The notes beneath the pieces are model-generated. The model was given only the letters and a program-made list of their open reading frames with translations, was not told the DNA's origin and made no database searches. A DNA stretch of 64,000 nucleotides from SAR324 cluster bacterium (GTDB taxonomy: Bacteria; SAR324; NAC60-12), in NCBI GenBank assembly GCA_015231885.1, contig JADGAT010000005.1, positions 1 to 64,000 of the forward strand, read 5' to 3'. This document shows, in pieces, positions 52,781 to 61,683 of this stretch (position 1 is its first letter; every line of letters begins with the position of its first letter). Both the position numbers and the translations under genes were made by a program.

Positions 52781-54127
52781 ATGGCTTCTCAGACACTTCC
52801 TTCAGAAATATTGCCCCACGATAAGCTTGCAGAACAAGCTGTTTTAGGGGCAATTATTCTCAAAAATGAACTTCTGCTCGAGTTGGCAGACATCCTCTCT
52901 CCCAACGACTTTTTTGCACCGGCACATCAAAAAATTTATCAAATAGCCCTAGAGCTCCACACGAACAAAGAACCTATTGATGAGGTCACGCTAGGAACGC
53001 TTCTTAAAGACCGCAACCTTCTCGACCAAACAGGAGGAGCACATTACTTGGTTGAATTAGCACAATCGACTCCAATCATCGACAATGTGACTCACTATGC
53101 GCAAATGATCCGAAAAAAAGGAAAGTTGCGTGAGTTGATCACTACAGCAAATGAGATCGCAACCGGTAGTGTCGAATCGGCCAAGGATGTGGAAGAACTG
53201 ATTCGGGAGGCGACAGAAAAAATCAGCGGCATCGAAGGCGACAATGCAGAACGGCAATATGAAAGCATAGAACAAATATTTCATGGCTATTTTGAAGCAT
53301 TAGAACAGCGATCTTTATCACCAGAAACTGTAACAGGACTGCCAACAGGATTCACCGAACTGGATGAACTGACACACGGCCTGCAAAAAGGAGATCTTAT
53401 TATTGTAGCAGCTCGCCCATCCATGGGAAAAACTGCTTTTGCTATGAATGTCGGTTTTTATGCGGCCATACAAACCAAAGCACCTGTCCTGATTTTTAGC
53501 TTAGAGATGCCAAAAGCACACATTGCCATGCGTTTATTATGCAGCCAAGGGCAAGTAGACACTCATAAACTGCAAACAGGGCATCTGGAACAGCAAGATT
53601 GGGACAATCTATCCGTGGCTGCCGCAAAAATAATGGATGCTCCCCTCTTCGTTGATGATCAGGGAGGGATTACTTCTAGTCATGTTCGACGGATTGCAAA
53701 ACAAGTAGAGTTTGAAAAAGGGCCACTGGGATTGATTGTTATTGATTATTTGCAACTGATGCAGGGAGCATCTCGGACCAACTCCAGAGAACAGGAAATT
53801 TCTGAAATTTCCAGAAACCTGAAAACTATTGCAAAAGAGTTCAATACTCCTATTGTTGCACTGTCCCAATTAAATCGAGATTTGGAAAGACGAACAGATA
53901 AAAGGCCCATGATGGCAGATTTGAGAGAATCAGGAGCTATTGAACAAGATGCAGATATTATTATGTTTATTTATCGAGATGAGGTGTACCATGAAGAAAC
54001 AGAAGATCAGGGAATTGCAGAAATCATTGTGGCAAAACACCGTAATGGAGAAATAGGCACCAAGCGATTGGCATTTATTGGAAAGTATACCAAATTTGCT
54101 AATTTGACACTTCGGGAAAACACTTAA
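52781..54127 (+). CDS. dnaB: Replicative DNA helicase DnaB
   Basis: Hexameric helicase of the replication fork. It has an N-terminal domain (LPHDKLAEQAVLGAIIL), a linker helix and a RecA-like core with Walker A ARPSMGKTAFAMN, Walker B LIVIDYLQLM, and the R-finger region SQLNRDLERR ... MADLRESGAIEQDAD. With the ATG at 52781 it has 448 residues; the GTG at 52751 would add ten. No strong ribosome site is seen before either. It closes the rpsF block, a common bacterial arrangement. No intein is present. Confidence 0.96.
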   Translation: MASQTLPSEILPHDKLAEQAVLGAIILKNELLLELADILSPNDFFAPAHQKIYQIALELHTNKEPIDEVTLGTLLKDRNLLDQTGGAHYLVELAQSTPIIDNVTHYAQMIRKKGKLRELITTANEIATGSVESAKDVEELIREATEKISGIEGDNAERQYESIEQIFHGYFEALEQRSLSPETVTGLPTGFTELDELTHGLQKGDLIIVAARPSMGKTAFAMNVGFYAAIQTKAPVLIFSLEMPKAHIAMRLLCSQGQVDTHKLQTGHLEQQDWDNLSVAAAKIMDAPLFVDDQGGITSSHVRRIAKQVEFEKGPLGLIVIDYLQLMQGASRTNSREQEISEISRNLKTIAKEFNTPIVALSQLNRDLERRTDKRPMMADLRESGAIEQDADIIMFIYRDEVYHEETEDQGIAEIIVAKHRNGEIGTKRLAFIGKYTKFANLTLRENT

Positions 54128-54170
54128 AATTTGAAACGTTTTCCTTCATTCCCCTATATAGAGAGACCTC

Positions 54171-55175
54171 ATGGCATCGTTATCATCCTTGGATTTAGGC
54201 AACGAGCTCGGAGATTTATTAGAAGATGGAAAGCTTGTTGAATCAGCAGTACTCCTGGTTCCACCTAACATTCCATTGACTTGTTTTCCAGCCATCATTG
54301 AAAAATTACTATCTCTCTTACTCACAAGAGAATGGGAGCAATTGAGTGAAAGAGCACAAAATTATTTAAAATGGATTTCGGTCAAAGCTGAGTCTATTGA
54401 CGTATTGGTTCCCATAGATGTCTATCCTCCAACCAAGGGTTTTGAAATGTTGTCCATTGATCGCGAAGGTAGAAGCTTTGGAGGCATCCTGGAGCAATGT
54501 AAAGCTTTAGAAATTCCACCCGTATTACTCCGATTTGCCTCTTTAATCGTTGTTTTAATTACTCTCAGGCTATTGAGACGGCAAACCGTCCTGTCTCATG
54601 AAAACCTTGCCTCTCTCAAGTTCACACAAAATGTAGATGCGGATTACCTAAACTATCCCATGGCCCTAAAGTTGCTTCTCCGATTATTTCCTGAATATAT
54701 ACGTATGTTTTACCTGGAGGTCAATGAGGGGATTACCAAAGATTATTTAAAAACTCTACGGGCATTATCAGAGGATCTGGAAATTGGGTTTGTGCTGGAC
54801 GATTCCAATAAAATGGATGTTGATGTGCATTGGGAATTGCTGGATTTGTCTGATTGGATTAAAATTGATTTTCAGGCAACTCGATCGCTTGAGCGTCATT
54901 TGGAAGCAGATAGAGGAGAGGAAATTATTTCACACTTTGAAAAATATGCCACTGGATCCGGTTCCCGGGTTATCGTTTTGGAAGGGTTGGGAGAAAGTTC
55001 TCCTTTGAAAACCTTCCTCCAGGAAAATTGGCAATATGCTGAAACGGCACTCTATTATCAAAGTAGAGAAAGGCTTCCAGTCCCTCCTTGGGATCGATAC
55101 TTTGGATTGATCCAGGATTACGAACCAAGCGAATTTGGATTATTTTTTAAAGGATTACTCACAAAAGAGAAATGA
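54171..55175 (+). CDS. Degenerate EAL-like protein
   Basis: A 334-residue protein of unknown function. The C-terminal 170 residues follow the strand order of an EAL phosphodiesterase: FYLEVNEG, then GFVLDDSNK, LSDWIKIDFQ and VIVLEGLGE, followed by a final segment resembling the QGYY region (TALYYQSRERLPVP). The EAL motif itself is not found at the N-terminus and several metal ligands are replaced, so it is more likely a c-di-GMP receptor or inactive scaffold than an enzyme (inference). It overlaps the TPR gene by four bases. Confidence 0.6.
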   Translation: MASLSSLDLGNELGDLLEDGKLVESAVLLVPPNIPLTCFPAIIEKLLSLLLTREWEQLSERAQNYLKWISVKAESIDVLVPIDVYPPTKGFEMLSIDREGRSFGGILEQCKALEIPPVLLRFASLIVVLITLRLLRRQTVLSHENLASLKFTQNVDADYLNYPMALKLLLRLFPEYIRMFYLEVNEGITKDYLKTLRALSEDLEIGFVLDDSNKMDVDVHWELLDLSDWIKIDFQATRSLERHLEADRGEEIISHFEKYATGSGSRVIVLEGLGESSPLKTFLQENWQYAETALYYQSRERLPVPPWDRYFGLIQDYEPSEFGLFFKGLLTKEK

Positions 55176-55966
55176 GTGCTGAATTAGTCCGTTTGAAAAA
55201 ACTAAGCATATTGGCAGATGAGCTCACCTCTTCTGGAAAAATCGAAGCATCCCGGAATAAGATAATTGACGGGTTGGAACTCGCAATCGAAATTGAGGAG
55301 CAACCATATTTTTATTTTTTTCAAGGGGAACTCAACTATTTAGACGAGCATTTATTGGCAGCAGTTGAGTATTATCGTGTCGCTTCTGAACTGGAACCCA
55401 GAAGTCCCTTCATTCTGCGAGGTTTAGGAGTTGCCTATAGTAAACAGAATTGTGTCAGAAAAGCCATTGCAATTTTTGATCGTGCCTCAAAAATGAATCC
55501 TTATGACCACCGACTGTGGAGACAGAAAGGCGTGACTCTTTCTAAGATGAAAGAATTCGACAAAGCCTTGAAATGTTTTGATCGTGCAATAAAATTAGAT
55601 GCTAACGACTATCATTCCTATCGGCAACGTGGTGTCACCCTCATCAATGCAGGACAATACGAAGAAGCCATATATATGTTCTCTAAGACGCTGCTCCTGA
55701 ACCCTAATGATTTCCGTGCATTATACGAAAAAGGCAAGGCACTGAACTACGCAGGCCATGGTGCAGAAGCCCTTCGAGCCCACAGTCTTTCCGTTGAAAT
55801 CGAGAAAAGAGTCACTCACGTTCCATCTCGAGAATCACTTCTTGCACGCATCAAAATGAATCGTATCCGCAAAAATCAAATACGCATTCTAGGAGAATTT
55901 CGTTCAGCCATTCAAGAAGAATCTATCCCTCTTTTTAAGAAACGATCCACTCATCTTGCTAAATAA
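55172..55966 (+). CDS. TPR-repeat protein
   Basis: A 264-residue protein with about five TPR motifs (EYYRVASELEPRSPFILRGLGVAYSK, AIAIFDRASKMNPYDHRLWRQKG, ALKCFDRAIKLDANDYHSYR, YMFSKTLLLNPNDFRALYEKG) and a basic C-terminal tail. No signal peptide. The coupling to the EAL-like gene suggests that the two proteins work together. It converges on the glycosyltransferase gene. Confidence 0.85.
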   Translation: MSAELVRLKKLSILADELTSSGKIEASRNKIIDGLELAIEIEEQPYFYFFQGELNYLDEHLLAAVEYYRVASELEPRSPFILRGLGVAYSKQNCVRKAIAIFDRASKMNPYDHRLWRQKGVTLSKMKEFDKALKCFDRAIKLDANDYHSYRQRGVTLINAGQYEEAIYMFSKTLLLNPNDFRALYEKGKALNYAGHGAEALRAHSLSVEIEKRVTHVPSRESLLARIKMNRIRKNQIRILGEFRSAIQEESIPLFKKRSTHLAK

Positions 55967-55979
55967 AACGACACTACTT

Positions 55980-57050
55980 TCACTGCTTCCAGGTAAATGT
56001 TTTGTTGGCCAAATAATTCCAACTGATTCCAACCCAAATTCCCAACATACTAGCCAACCACCAGGAATGTCCCTGTAACACCAAATACCATGCAATGGCC
56101 AAGTTATACAGACTCCCTAATGAGCAGGCAGCATTATACCGGACCAGGCCTTTCCACCATTCTGATTTTAAGAAGCGCTGCCTGGCAAAAGTCCACTGAT
56201 TGTTCCAGATATAATTGGAGAGCAGTGCAATTTCAATAGCAAACACGAGAGACACTCCATAATGCCATCCCCACTTGACATAGAGCAGATAAAGTGCAGC
56301 AAAATGAACGGCTACCCCAGAGGCTCCAATAATACCATAATGAATAAACTGCAGGCTGAAACGTGCAAAAAATGTTTGGGAGATCAGCAAATCAATAAAA
56401 TCAAGGACCACTTTTGTATCCATTTTGCTGGTTCCGTGGAGACGTTTTCCAAATTCATAATGCAGTTCCTTGATTTTTGCACGAGGACATTTCAACAGGA
56501 GGTCTAACAAAATTTTAAACCCTTCACTGTATAAATCAGGAGCCACTTCATGAACTATGGATCGCTTCAACATAAAAAATCCACTAAGGGGATCGGTGAC
56601 CTCTCTTTTTAAAAAATGACATGCCAGTTGCGTAGCCAGCCTACTGCCCCAAAGACGCAACCGATTCCAGCCTGGTATGGACTTTTGCTCGAGATATCGT
56701 GAACCAATCACAATATCGTACTCGCCCATGTGCTCTAACATCACAGGCAAAAGTCGTAAATCATGCTGCATGTCTGCATCTACGACGGCCACAGACTCTC
56801 CCTTACCCAACAAAAACCCTTCAATCACAGCAGATGTTAAACCTTTCCGATGAATCCTTCGGATCAGTTGTATATTTTGATGCTGCAGTGACATCTCCTT
56901 TGCCAACTGCCAGGTACCATCTTCTGAGTTGTCATCAACGATGATGATTTCATACAGATGTCCTTTCAATATTTGCTGGAGCTGCTCTACAATAAGAGGA
57001 AGGTTGGGGCACTCGTTATAAGTGGGAATGATAATGGATAGCTGAGTCAT
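55980..57050 (-). CDS. GT2 glycosyltransferase fused to a GtrA membrane domain
   Basis: A 356-residue protein. The N-terminal half is a dolichol-phosphate-mannose synthase-type GT2 (SIIIPTYNECPNLPL, IIVDDNSEDGT, VVDADMQHD, SGFFMLKRS). The C-terminal 130 residues contain four helices of GtrA (FIHYGIIGASGVAVHFAALYLLY, SNYIWNNQWTFAR). It would make a polyprenyl-phosphate sugar and flip or anchor it, for cell-surface glycan or lipid A modification. I start at the ATG at 57050; the open frame continues into the neighbouring phosphoesterase gene. Confidence 0.9.
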   Translation of the reverse strand: MTQLSIIIPTYNECPNLPLIVEQLQQILKGHLYEIIIVDDNSEDGTWQLAKEMSLQHQNIQLIRRIHRKGLTSAVIEGFLLGKGESVAVVDADMQHDLRLLPVMLEHMGEYDIVIGSRYLEQKSIPGWNRLRLWGSRLATQLACHFLKREVTDPLSGFFMLKRSIVHEVAPDLYSEGFKILLDLLLKCPRAKIKELHYEFGKRLHGTSKMDTKVVLDFIDLLISQTFFARFSLQFIHYGIIGASGVAVHFAALYLLYVKWGWHYGVSLVFAIEIALLSNYIWNNQWTFARQRFLKSEWWKGLVRYNAACSLGSLYNLAIAWYLVLQGHSWWLASMLGIWVGISWNYLANKTFTWKQ

Positions 57051-57073
57051 TGCTGTGATATGGGATGAAGGAG

Positions 57074-57823
57074 TTAGAAAGTATAAAAACCTTGAAACGA
57101 TGCTGTAGACCAAACAGAAGTATCAAAAGTGTCTTGACCAATCATGATCTTACGAAAATAAGGACCTTTTTTGTCCAATGTATGATGTGATACATTAGGA
57201 ATAATAGGAAGCGTGGCTGACGGAACCGAATAAAAATGAGTGTGCTTCCAGTGAAACTCAAATTCGTAATGAATGTGTCCAAAAAATATATGCAAAGGAC
57301 TGACACTCTCTGACAAAATCTGGTAAAATGAATCTCTCCAGGGCAGTACACATTCCTCATCAAAAAAACGATAGCCTACGGCAATAGGAGGATAGTGTGT
57401 AAAAAGGTAGACTGGATGGCTACTTTGGCTTAAAAAATCTTTTAATGCTTGCAGGTCGATTTGTGGAAGCGATTCGGCAGAAGTATCAAAAAACAGAATC
57501 GATGCATAACTCCACTCTTTCCAACATTGAAATCCTGTAGAGAAGTTATCTGCAAAAACGGCATCAAACATTGTGCCGCGATCATGATTACCTTTGAGTG
57601 CCACCCATGGAATGCCTAAATTACTCAATGTTTGTTTTAAATACCTGTAAGAATTGAGTTCTGGTACTTTAGCAGCAAGGTCACCACTGACGATCAGTAA
57701 ATCAGGAGATTCTTTTTGAATACAAGGGATCAACTTTTCAAACTCCTGGCACACATTGGCACGATCCTCACTCTCTGTAAGAGCGAGACTGATATGCAGG
57801 TCAGAAATTTGAATGATATACAT
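57074..57823 (-). CDS. Calcineurin-like metallophosphoesterase (CpdA-like)
   Basis: A 249-residue phosphoesterase with the five family motifs: ISDLHIS, VSGDLAA, LKGNHDRG, FTHYPP and FGHIHYE. The pattern is closest to CpdA/GpdQ-type enzymes that cleave cyclic nucleotides or phosphodiesters. If it cleaves cAMP it could oppose the cNMP-sensing cyclase elsewhere in the window, but this is speculative. It lies just upstream of the glycosyltransferase gene. Confidence 0.85.
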   Translation of the reverse strand: MYIIQISDLHISLALTESEDRANVCQEFEKLIPCIQKESPDLLIVSGDLAAKVPELNSYRYLKQTLSNLGIPWVALKGNHDRGTMFDAVFADNFSTGFQCWKEWSYASILFFDTSAESLPQIDLQALKDFLSQSSHPVYLFTHYPPIAVGYRFFDEECVLPWRDSFYQILSESVSPLHIFFGHIHYEFEFHWKHTHFYSVPSATLPIIPNVSHHTLDKKGPYFRKIMIGQDTFDTSVWSTASFQGFYTF

Positions 57824-57849
57824 CTTCTTCTTGCATGAAGAACTGCCGA

Positions 57850-58239
57850 TTAAGCTTCAGGAATAAGCTCTTCGAGGACGGTCACTTCATTCCGGACCGT
57901 ATTTTGTTGTTCTTGCGTAATATTCACAAATTGCAGCCCTGTTTCCCAAGAAGAATAGTCATCTTCGGACAAAGCATTTCTCCAAACCACCTGAGCTTTA
58001 ACTTTCAAAGGATCCTGATCAATAAAGTCAAAGACATTAGCCCTCTGAAAGTACACTTCTAAGGTAACCAGAGAATTTATCGGAAGCTTGACTCCAATCT
58101 CAATGTGAATGCCATAAAGAGAAATATCCCGGGAATGCCCTGCTAAATGGGGTAAATCTTCTCGGATATAAATTTGAATAGGAGTTTGAAGCTCCCAGCG
58201 TCTTTCTTCTCCAACTTCTATGTAGCGCTCTGGTTCCAT
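57850..58239 (-). CDS. PilZ-domain c-di-GMP-binding protein
   Basis: A single PilZ domain of 129 residues. The c-di-GMP motifs are visible as ERRWELQTPI (an altered RxxxR) and RDISLYGIHIEI (D/N-x-S-x-x-G). It is probably a c-di-GMP effector, in line with the HD-GYP protein encoded upstream on the same strand. An inverted repeat (AGCAGTCC at 58274-58281 and GGACTGCT at 58322-58329) lies in the gap between the two genes. Confidence 0.85.
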   Translation of the reverse strand: MEPERYIEVGEERRWELQTPIQIYIREDLPHLAGHSRDISLYGIHIEIGVKLPINSLVTLEVYFQRANVFDFIDQDPLKVKAQVVWRNALSEDDYSSWETGLQFVNITQEQQNTVRNEVTVLEELIPEA

Positions 58240-58358
58240 CGTTTTTTAAATGTAGTAAAAATTTACAATGGGCAGCAGTCCAAATAGTTTGGTGCTCCTC
58301 ATGTTTCTCAGAGTAGTCGACGGACTGCTTATCGAAGGCGGTCTGTCGTCATTTATTA

Positions 58359-60341
58359 TCAATGCATTGGGCGAGCAACAATTTGATACAATTGTGCTTC
58401 GATAAATAATTCTAGTAAATCGTTATCAATATGGTTATCTTTTGCCTCGAACTCCAGGATATTTAATGCACGATCTGGTGGGATTGCTTTTTTATAAGGG
58501 CGATCATATGCAGTTAACGCGTCATAAATGTCGGCGATTGTCATTATCTTAGATTGCAGTGGAATTTGATCACCTTCTAATTGTTGCGGGTATCCCTTAC
58601 CATTGAGTTTTTCATGATGCGCATAAGCTATTTTTGGCACTTCACGTAAATTTTTTGTCCAGGGAATGATACTCAAAAATTTATAAGTATGGGTTACATG
58701 AGATTCAATTTCACGACGATCTTTATCATTCAAAGATCCTTTTGGGACAGACAAAGAAGCCACTTCTGGGACATTGAGATAGGGAGTGGAAATCAGAGAG
58801 TTATCATTGACCAGCAGCTGGCTGATTTCCTGCAACCTTTCAAAGCCTCCCTGTGCCAGAACAGTGGGTTCATTACATCGAATAATGAATTTGATATAAT
58901 CATCGATTTCATCCAGGCGCGCCTTCAGGGTTTGGTTACTTTCTGCAATAAAGGCCAAGGATTCTTCATGAGATTTCTCTAGCGAATATTCTAACTGCTT
59001 CTTCGTTATTTCAAATTCCAGGCTCATTCGAATCAGCTTAAAACGATCGGCAACCGCTTGCTGTTCATGGGGGTACAATTTTTTCGATTTGACCAAAACC
59101 TGCTCACGTACTCCAATCTTACCAAAATCATGCAATAACGAGGCATAGCGGATTTCATTCATTTCTTCTGCAGTAAAAAAAACTCCAGCGAAACGTCCTG
59201 TCTGATTCCGGTTGAGTGCTTCCGCCAAACCGACCGTTAATGCCGCAACCCTACTTGAATGCCCCGATGTCGTAGGATCTCTGGATTCGATGGCCTTCAC
59301 ACTAGCATTAATGAATCCGTCAAAAAGCGTTTGGATCGAATCAATCAGCTTTTTGTTCTGCAGTGCTACTGCTGCTTGTGATGCAATAGACTGAATAGCT
59401 TTGGCATGTTGAGGAGTGAAGGGAATGACCTGATCCAAAATTTCTTTTGGACTCCCCAAGGAGGTATGGTATTTTTTTTTGCAGTTGATCAATTGGATCA
59501 CACCAATCACCGTATCCTCATGCCCCAGCATCGGGATAGTCAACATCGATTTTGTACGATAATTGATAGTGATATCAAATTCACGACCTCCCCAACTGTA
59601 TTCCCGCTCTGGCTCAATATAGTAAGCGTCTTCGATGAGTAATGGCCGATTGGTCAACGCTACATAGCCATAGATAGATTTTTTGCTAATATCCAGTACA
59701 AAAGATTGGAATGGCACATTACGAGACTCATTTTTTGCCACCTCAAACCGAAATCGTTTGTTTACAAAATAGTCATTTTCATTTTCTGGAACTCCTGGGA
59801 TTTCTTCAATCAGGTAAAGGCTGCCCGCATCGGCATGGGTCAGTTCCATCGAATTTGTGATAATGAGATCTAACAGAGATTCCAGACTCTTTTCTGCAGA
59901 AAGCGCAATCCCAATTTCATGCAATTGATCGACTTCAAGCTTTCGGTATTCAACATCTTGCTCCAGTTGGCTAATAGCAATGAGGTTATCAAAAGAGCGA
60001 ACGGCTTCTGTAATGACAAATTCCCACCGCTTTGGGGAAATCTCAGGATCAATCCAGGACAAAATACGATGATTTGCATTACAATCAATTGAAGTCTCAC
60101 TCCCTTCTTCAACAACGATGATGCCTATTTCAGAAATTCTCTCGGTTGATTGCTGTTTGAACCATGGAATATAATCCGATTCTGTTAAAACCATCAGTAA
60201 CGGCGAATCACTCTGATCCACCGTCATCTCTTGATGACTTTTGTAAAATTCTGTAGAGAGCTCGAATGGATGCTCTTTTAAGGCAGGAGCTTCTTTTAAA
60301 TGCCGCAGAGATTCAGGAATTGCCAAGCGTAGTTGATCCAT
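58359..60341 (-). CDS. GAF-HD-GYP cyclic-di-GMP phosphodiesterase
   Basis: A 660-residue signalling enzyme. Residues about 145-330 form a GAF sensory domain (DLIITNSMELTHADAGSLYLIEE). The HD-GYP domain follows, with GHSSRVAALTVGLAEALN, LLHDFGKIGVREQVL and HHEKLNGKGYPQ, and the conserved DALTAYDRPYKKAIPPDRAL. An insertion of about 110 residues lies between the HD and GYP parts. The HD and GYP residues are present, so hydrolysis of c-di-GMP is likely. The first 140 residues are unlike any domain I recognise. Confidence 0.92.
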   Translation of the reverse strand: MDQLRLAIPESLRHLKEAPALKEHPFELSTEFYKSHQEMTVDQSDSPLLMVLTESDYIPWFKQQSTERISEIGIIVVEEGSETSIDCNANHRILSWIDPEISPKRWEFVITEAVRSFDNLIAISQLEQDVEYRKLEVDQLHEIGIALSAEKSLESLLDLIITNSMELTHADAGSLYLIEEIPGVPENENDYFVNKRFRFEVAKNESRNVPFQSFVLDISKKSIYGYVALTNRPLLIEDAYYIEPEREYSWGGREFDITINYRTKSMLTIPMLGHEDTVIGVIQLINCKKKYHTSLGSPKEILDQVIPFTPQHAKAIQSIASQAAVALQNKKLIDSIQTLFDGFINASVKAIESRDPTTSGHSSRVAALTVGLAEALNRNQTGRFAGVFFTAEEMNEIRYASLLHDFGKIGVREQVLVKSKKLYPHEQQAVADRFKLIRMSLEFEITKKQLEYSLEKSHEESLAFIAESNQTLKARLDEIDDYIKFIIRCNEPTVLAQGGFERLQEISQLLVNDNSLISTPYLNVPEVASLSVPKGSLNDKDRREIESHVTHTYKFLSIIPWTKNLREVPKIAYAHHEKLNGKGYPQQLEGDQIPLQSKIMTIADIYDALTAYDRPYKKAIPPDRALNILEFEAKDNHIDNDLLELFIEAQLYQIVARPMH

Positions 60342-60441
60342 ACCACCATCTGTATAGTTGGTGAAGTAGTAAGCCTGTTTAAATGATAACTTAAAATAAT
60401 TTCATGAACTCAAAAATACTTCAAGATAATACTGTTAATGC

Positions 60442-61683
60442 TCAAGCAAAGACAGCGCTTGACCAGAATTTCAACTGATATTGCCAATGGAGAAATTCTT
60501 CATAATTTTGTAATCCATTAAACACACTCAAGAACGTTTTCCGATGAGCAGGTTTCTGATTCAGGAGCACAATCACATGTTCCAACAATCCAGGACGTTT
60601 TAAAAAAAATCTCATCAGCTTTATAAATCTGTCTAATTCATGGACTCTTTTTAAATAATCCTGTTCCCATTGGGCGAAGTCCCATTGTTCTTCATGACGG
60701 CGGATCAAAACTTTCAGCAAATCATCGATTCCTTGCAAACCCATCAGCAGGCCGGAAGAACCTATAGGATCCATACAACGGGCGGCATCTCCCATCAGGA
60801 CAACACCAGGTGACTGGAGTTGGGTACTGTAGTTTCCCCGTAAAGAAACGATTCTCCAATCATCAATCGGGGAAGCCCCCTTCATCGCATCTGCAAAATT
60901 TTCAGAACGAGACAATATCTGTTGGAATAAATTTTCCAGATTATCTTTATGAGAGGTTACCTTCACTGACGGATGATTCAAATCCGTTTCCAACTCAACA
61001 TACGCACACCCTTCACCTCTTTCATCTGCAGAAAAAGTCAACAGGATTTGTCCGCGTCGGGGTTGCAGAAACAAAGCAGTATGGTGACCAGTAAATTGCG
61101 TATTAGCATACATTCGCCCCTGGTAAAGGCGATTAAAGCTAGGCCTCTCTGATCGAAACCCCAATGTCTTTGCTAGTTTAGATTGAGACCCATCACAAAC
61201 AATGACTTGTTTACAAAAAAACTGCAGCTTTTTCTCCTGGTGTACACACTGGATTCCAATCACCCGTTGATTTTTCCAAAGTGGAGCAACTGCCTGCACA
61301 TGATCCAAGCAGTCAACATCCATATCCGCAATGCCATGGCGTAATTTCACATCAAATTCTTCTCTACAAAAAAATATTCGACGACCTCGTTCCTCCCATT
61401 CTTCGTGAAGTGCAGTTCCTGTTTCTGTGGTGATGCTCAACCGTTTTCCTTCATTAATTTGTGTTTCCTTGACCAATGAATCCACACGTAACTTATGCAG
61501 CAACGGAAAAAAAACTTCGCTGATTCCATTCAAATAAGGACCATTGACACTGTGCCAGTCATTTTTTTCCAGAATCAAAACACGGAAACCATGATGATAA
61601 AGATTCATAGCCAGAATACATCCAACAGGACCCGCACCAGCAATAATAAAATCATAGCTATTATTTTTTTGATTTTGGAGCAT
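60442..61683 (-). CDS. FAD-dependent monooxygenase
   Basis: A 413-residue flavoprotein of the PHBH/geranylgeranyl-reductase-like group: dinucleotide motif IIAGAGPVGCILAMNL, and the second FAD motif GDAARCMDPIGSSGLLMGLQ. It could oxidise, hydroxylate or epoxidise a carrier-bound acyl chain, given its place after the FAAL gene. I do not see the halogenase WxWxIP motif. The start overlaps the end of the FAAL gene by 23 bases. C-terminal part is helical and Leu-rich. Confidence 0.85.
   Translation of the reverse strand: MLQNQKNNSYDFIIAGAGPVGCILAMNLYHHGFRVLILEKNDWHSVNGPYLNGISEVFFPLLHKLRVDSLVKETQINEGKRLSITTETGTALHEEWEERGRRIFFCREEFDVKLRHGIADMDVDCLDHVQAVAPLWKNQRVIGIQCVHQEKKLQFFCKQVIVCDGSQSKLAKTLGFRSERPSFNRLYQGRMYANTQFTGHHTALFLQPRRGQILLTFSADERGEGCAYVELETDLNHPSVKVTSHKDNLENLFQQILSRSENFADAMKGASPIDDWRIVSLRGNYSTQLQSPGVVLMGDAARCMDPIGSSGLLMGLQGIDDLLKVLIRRHEEQWDFAQWEQDYLKRVHELDRFIKLMRFFLKRPGLLEHVIVLLNQKPAHRKTFLSVFNGLQNYEEFLHWQYQLKFWSSAVFA

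Noticed and set aside
52781-54127. Possible intein in DnaB
   Set aside because: The helicase motifs run without interruption and the length is normal.
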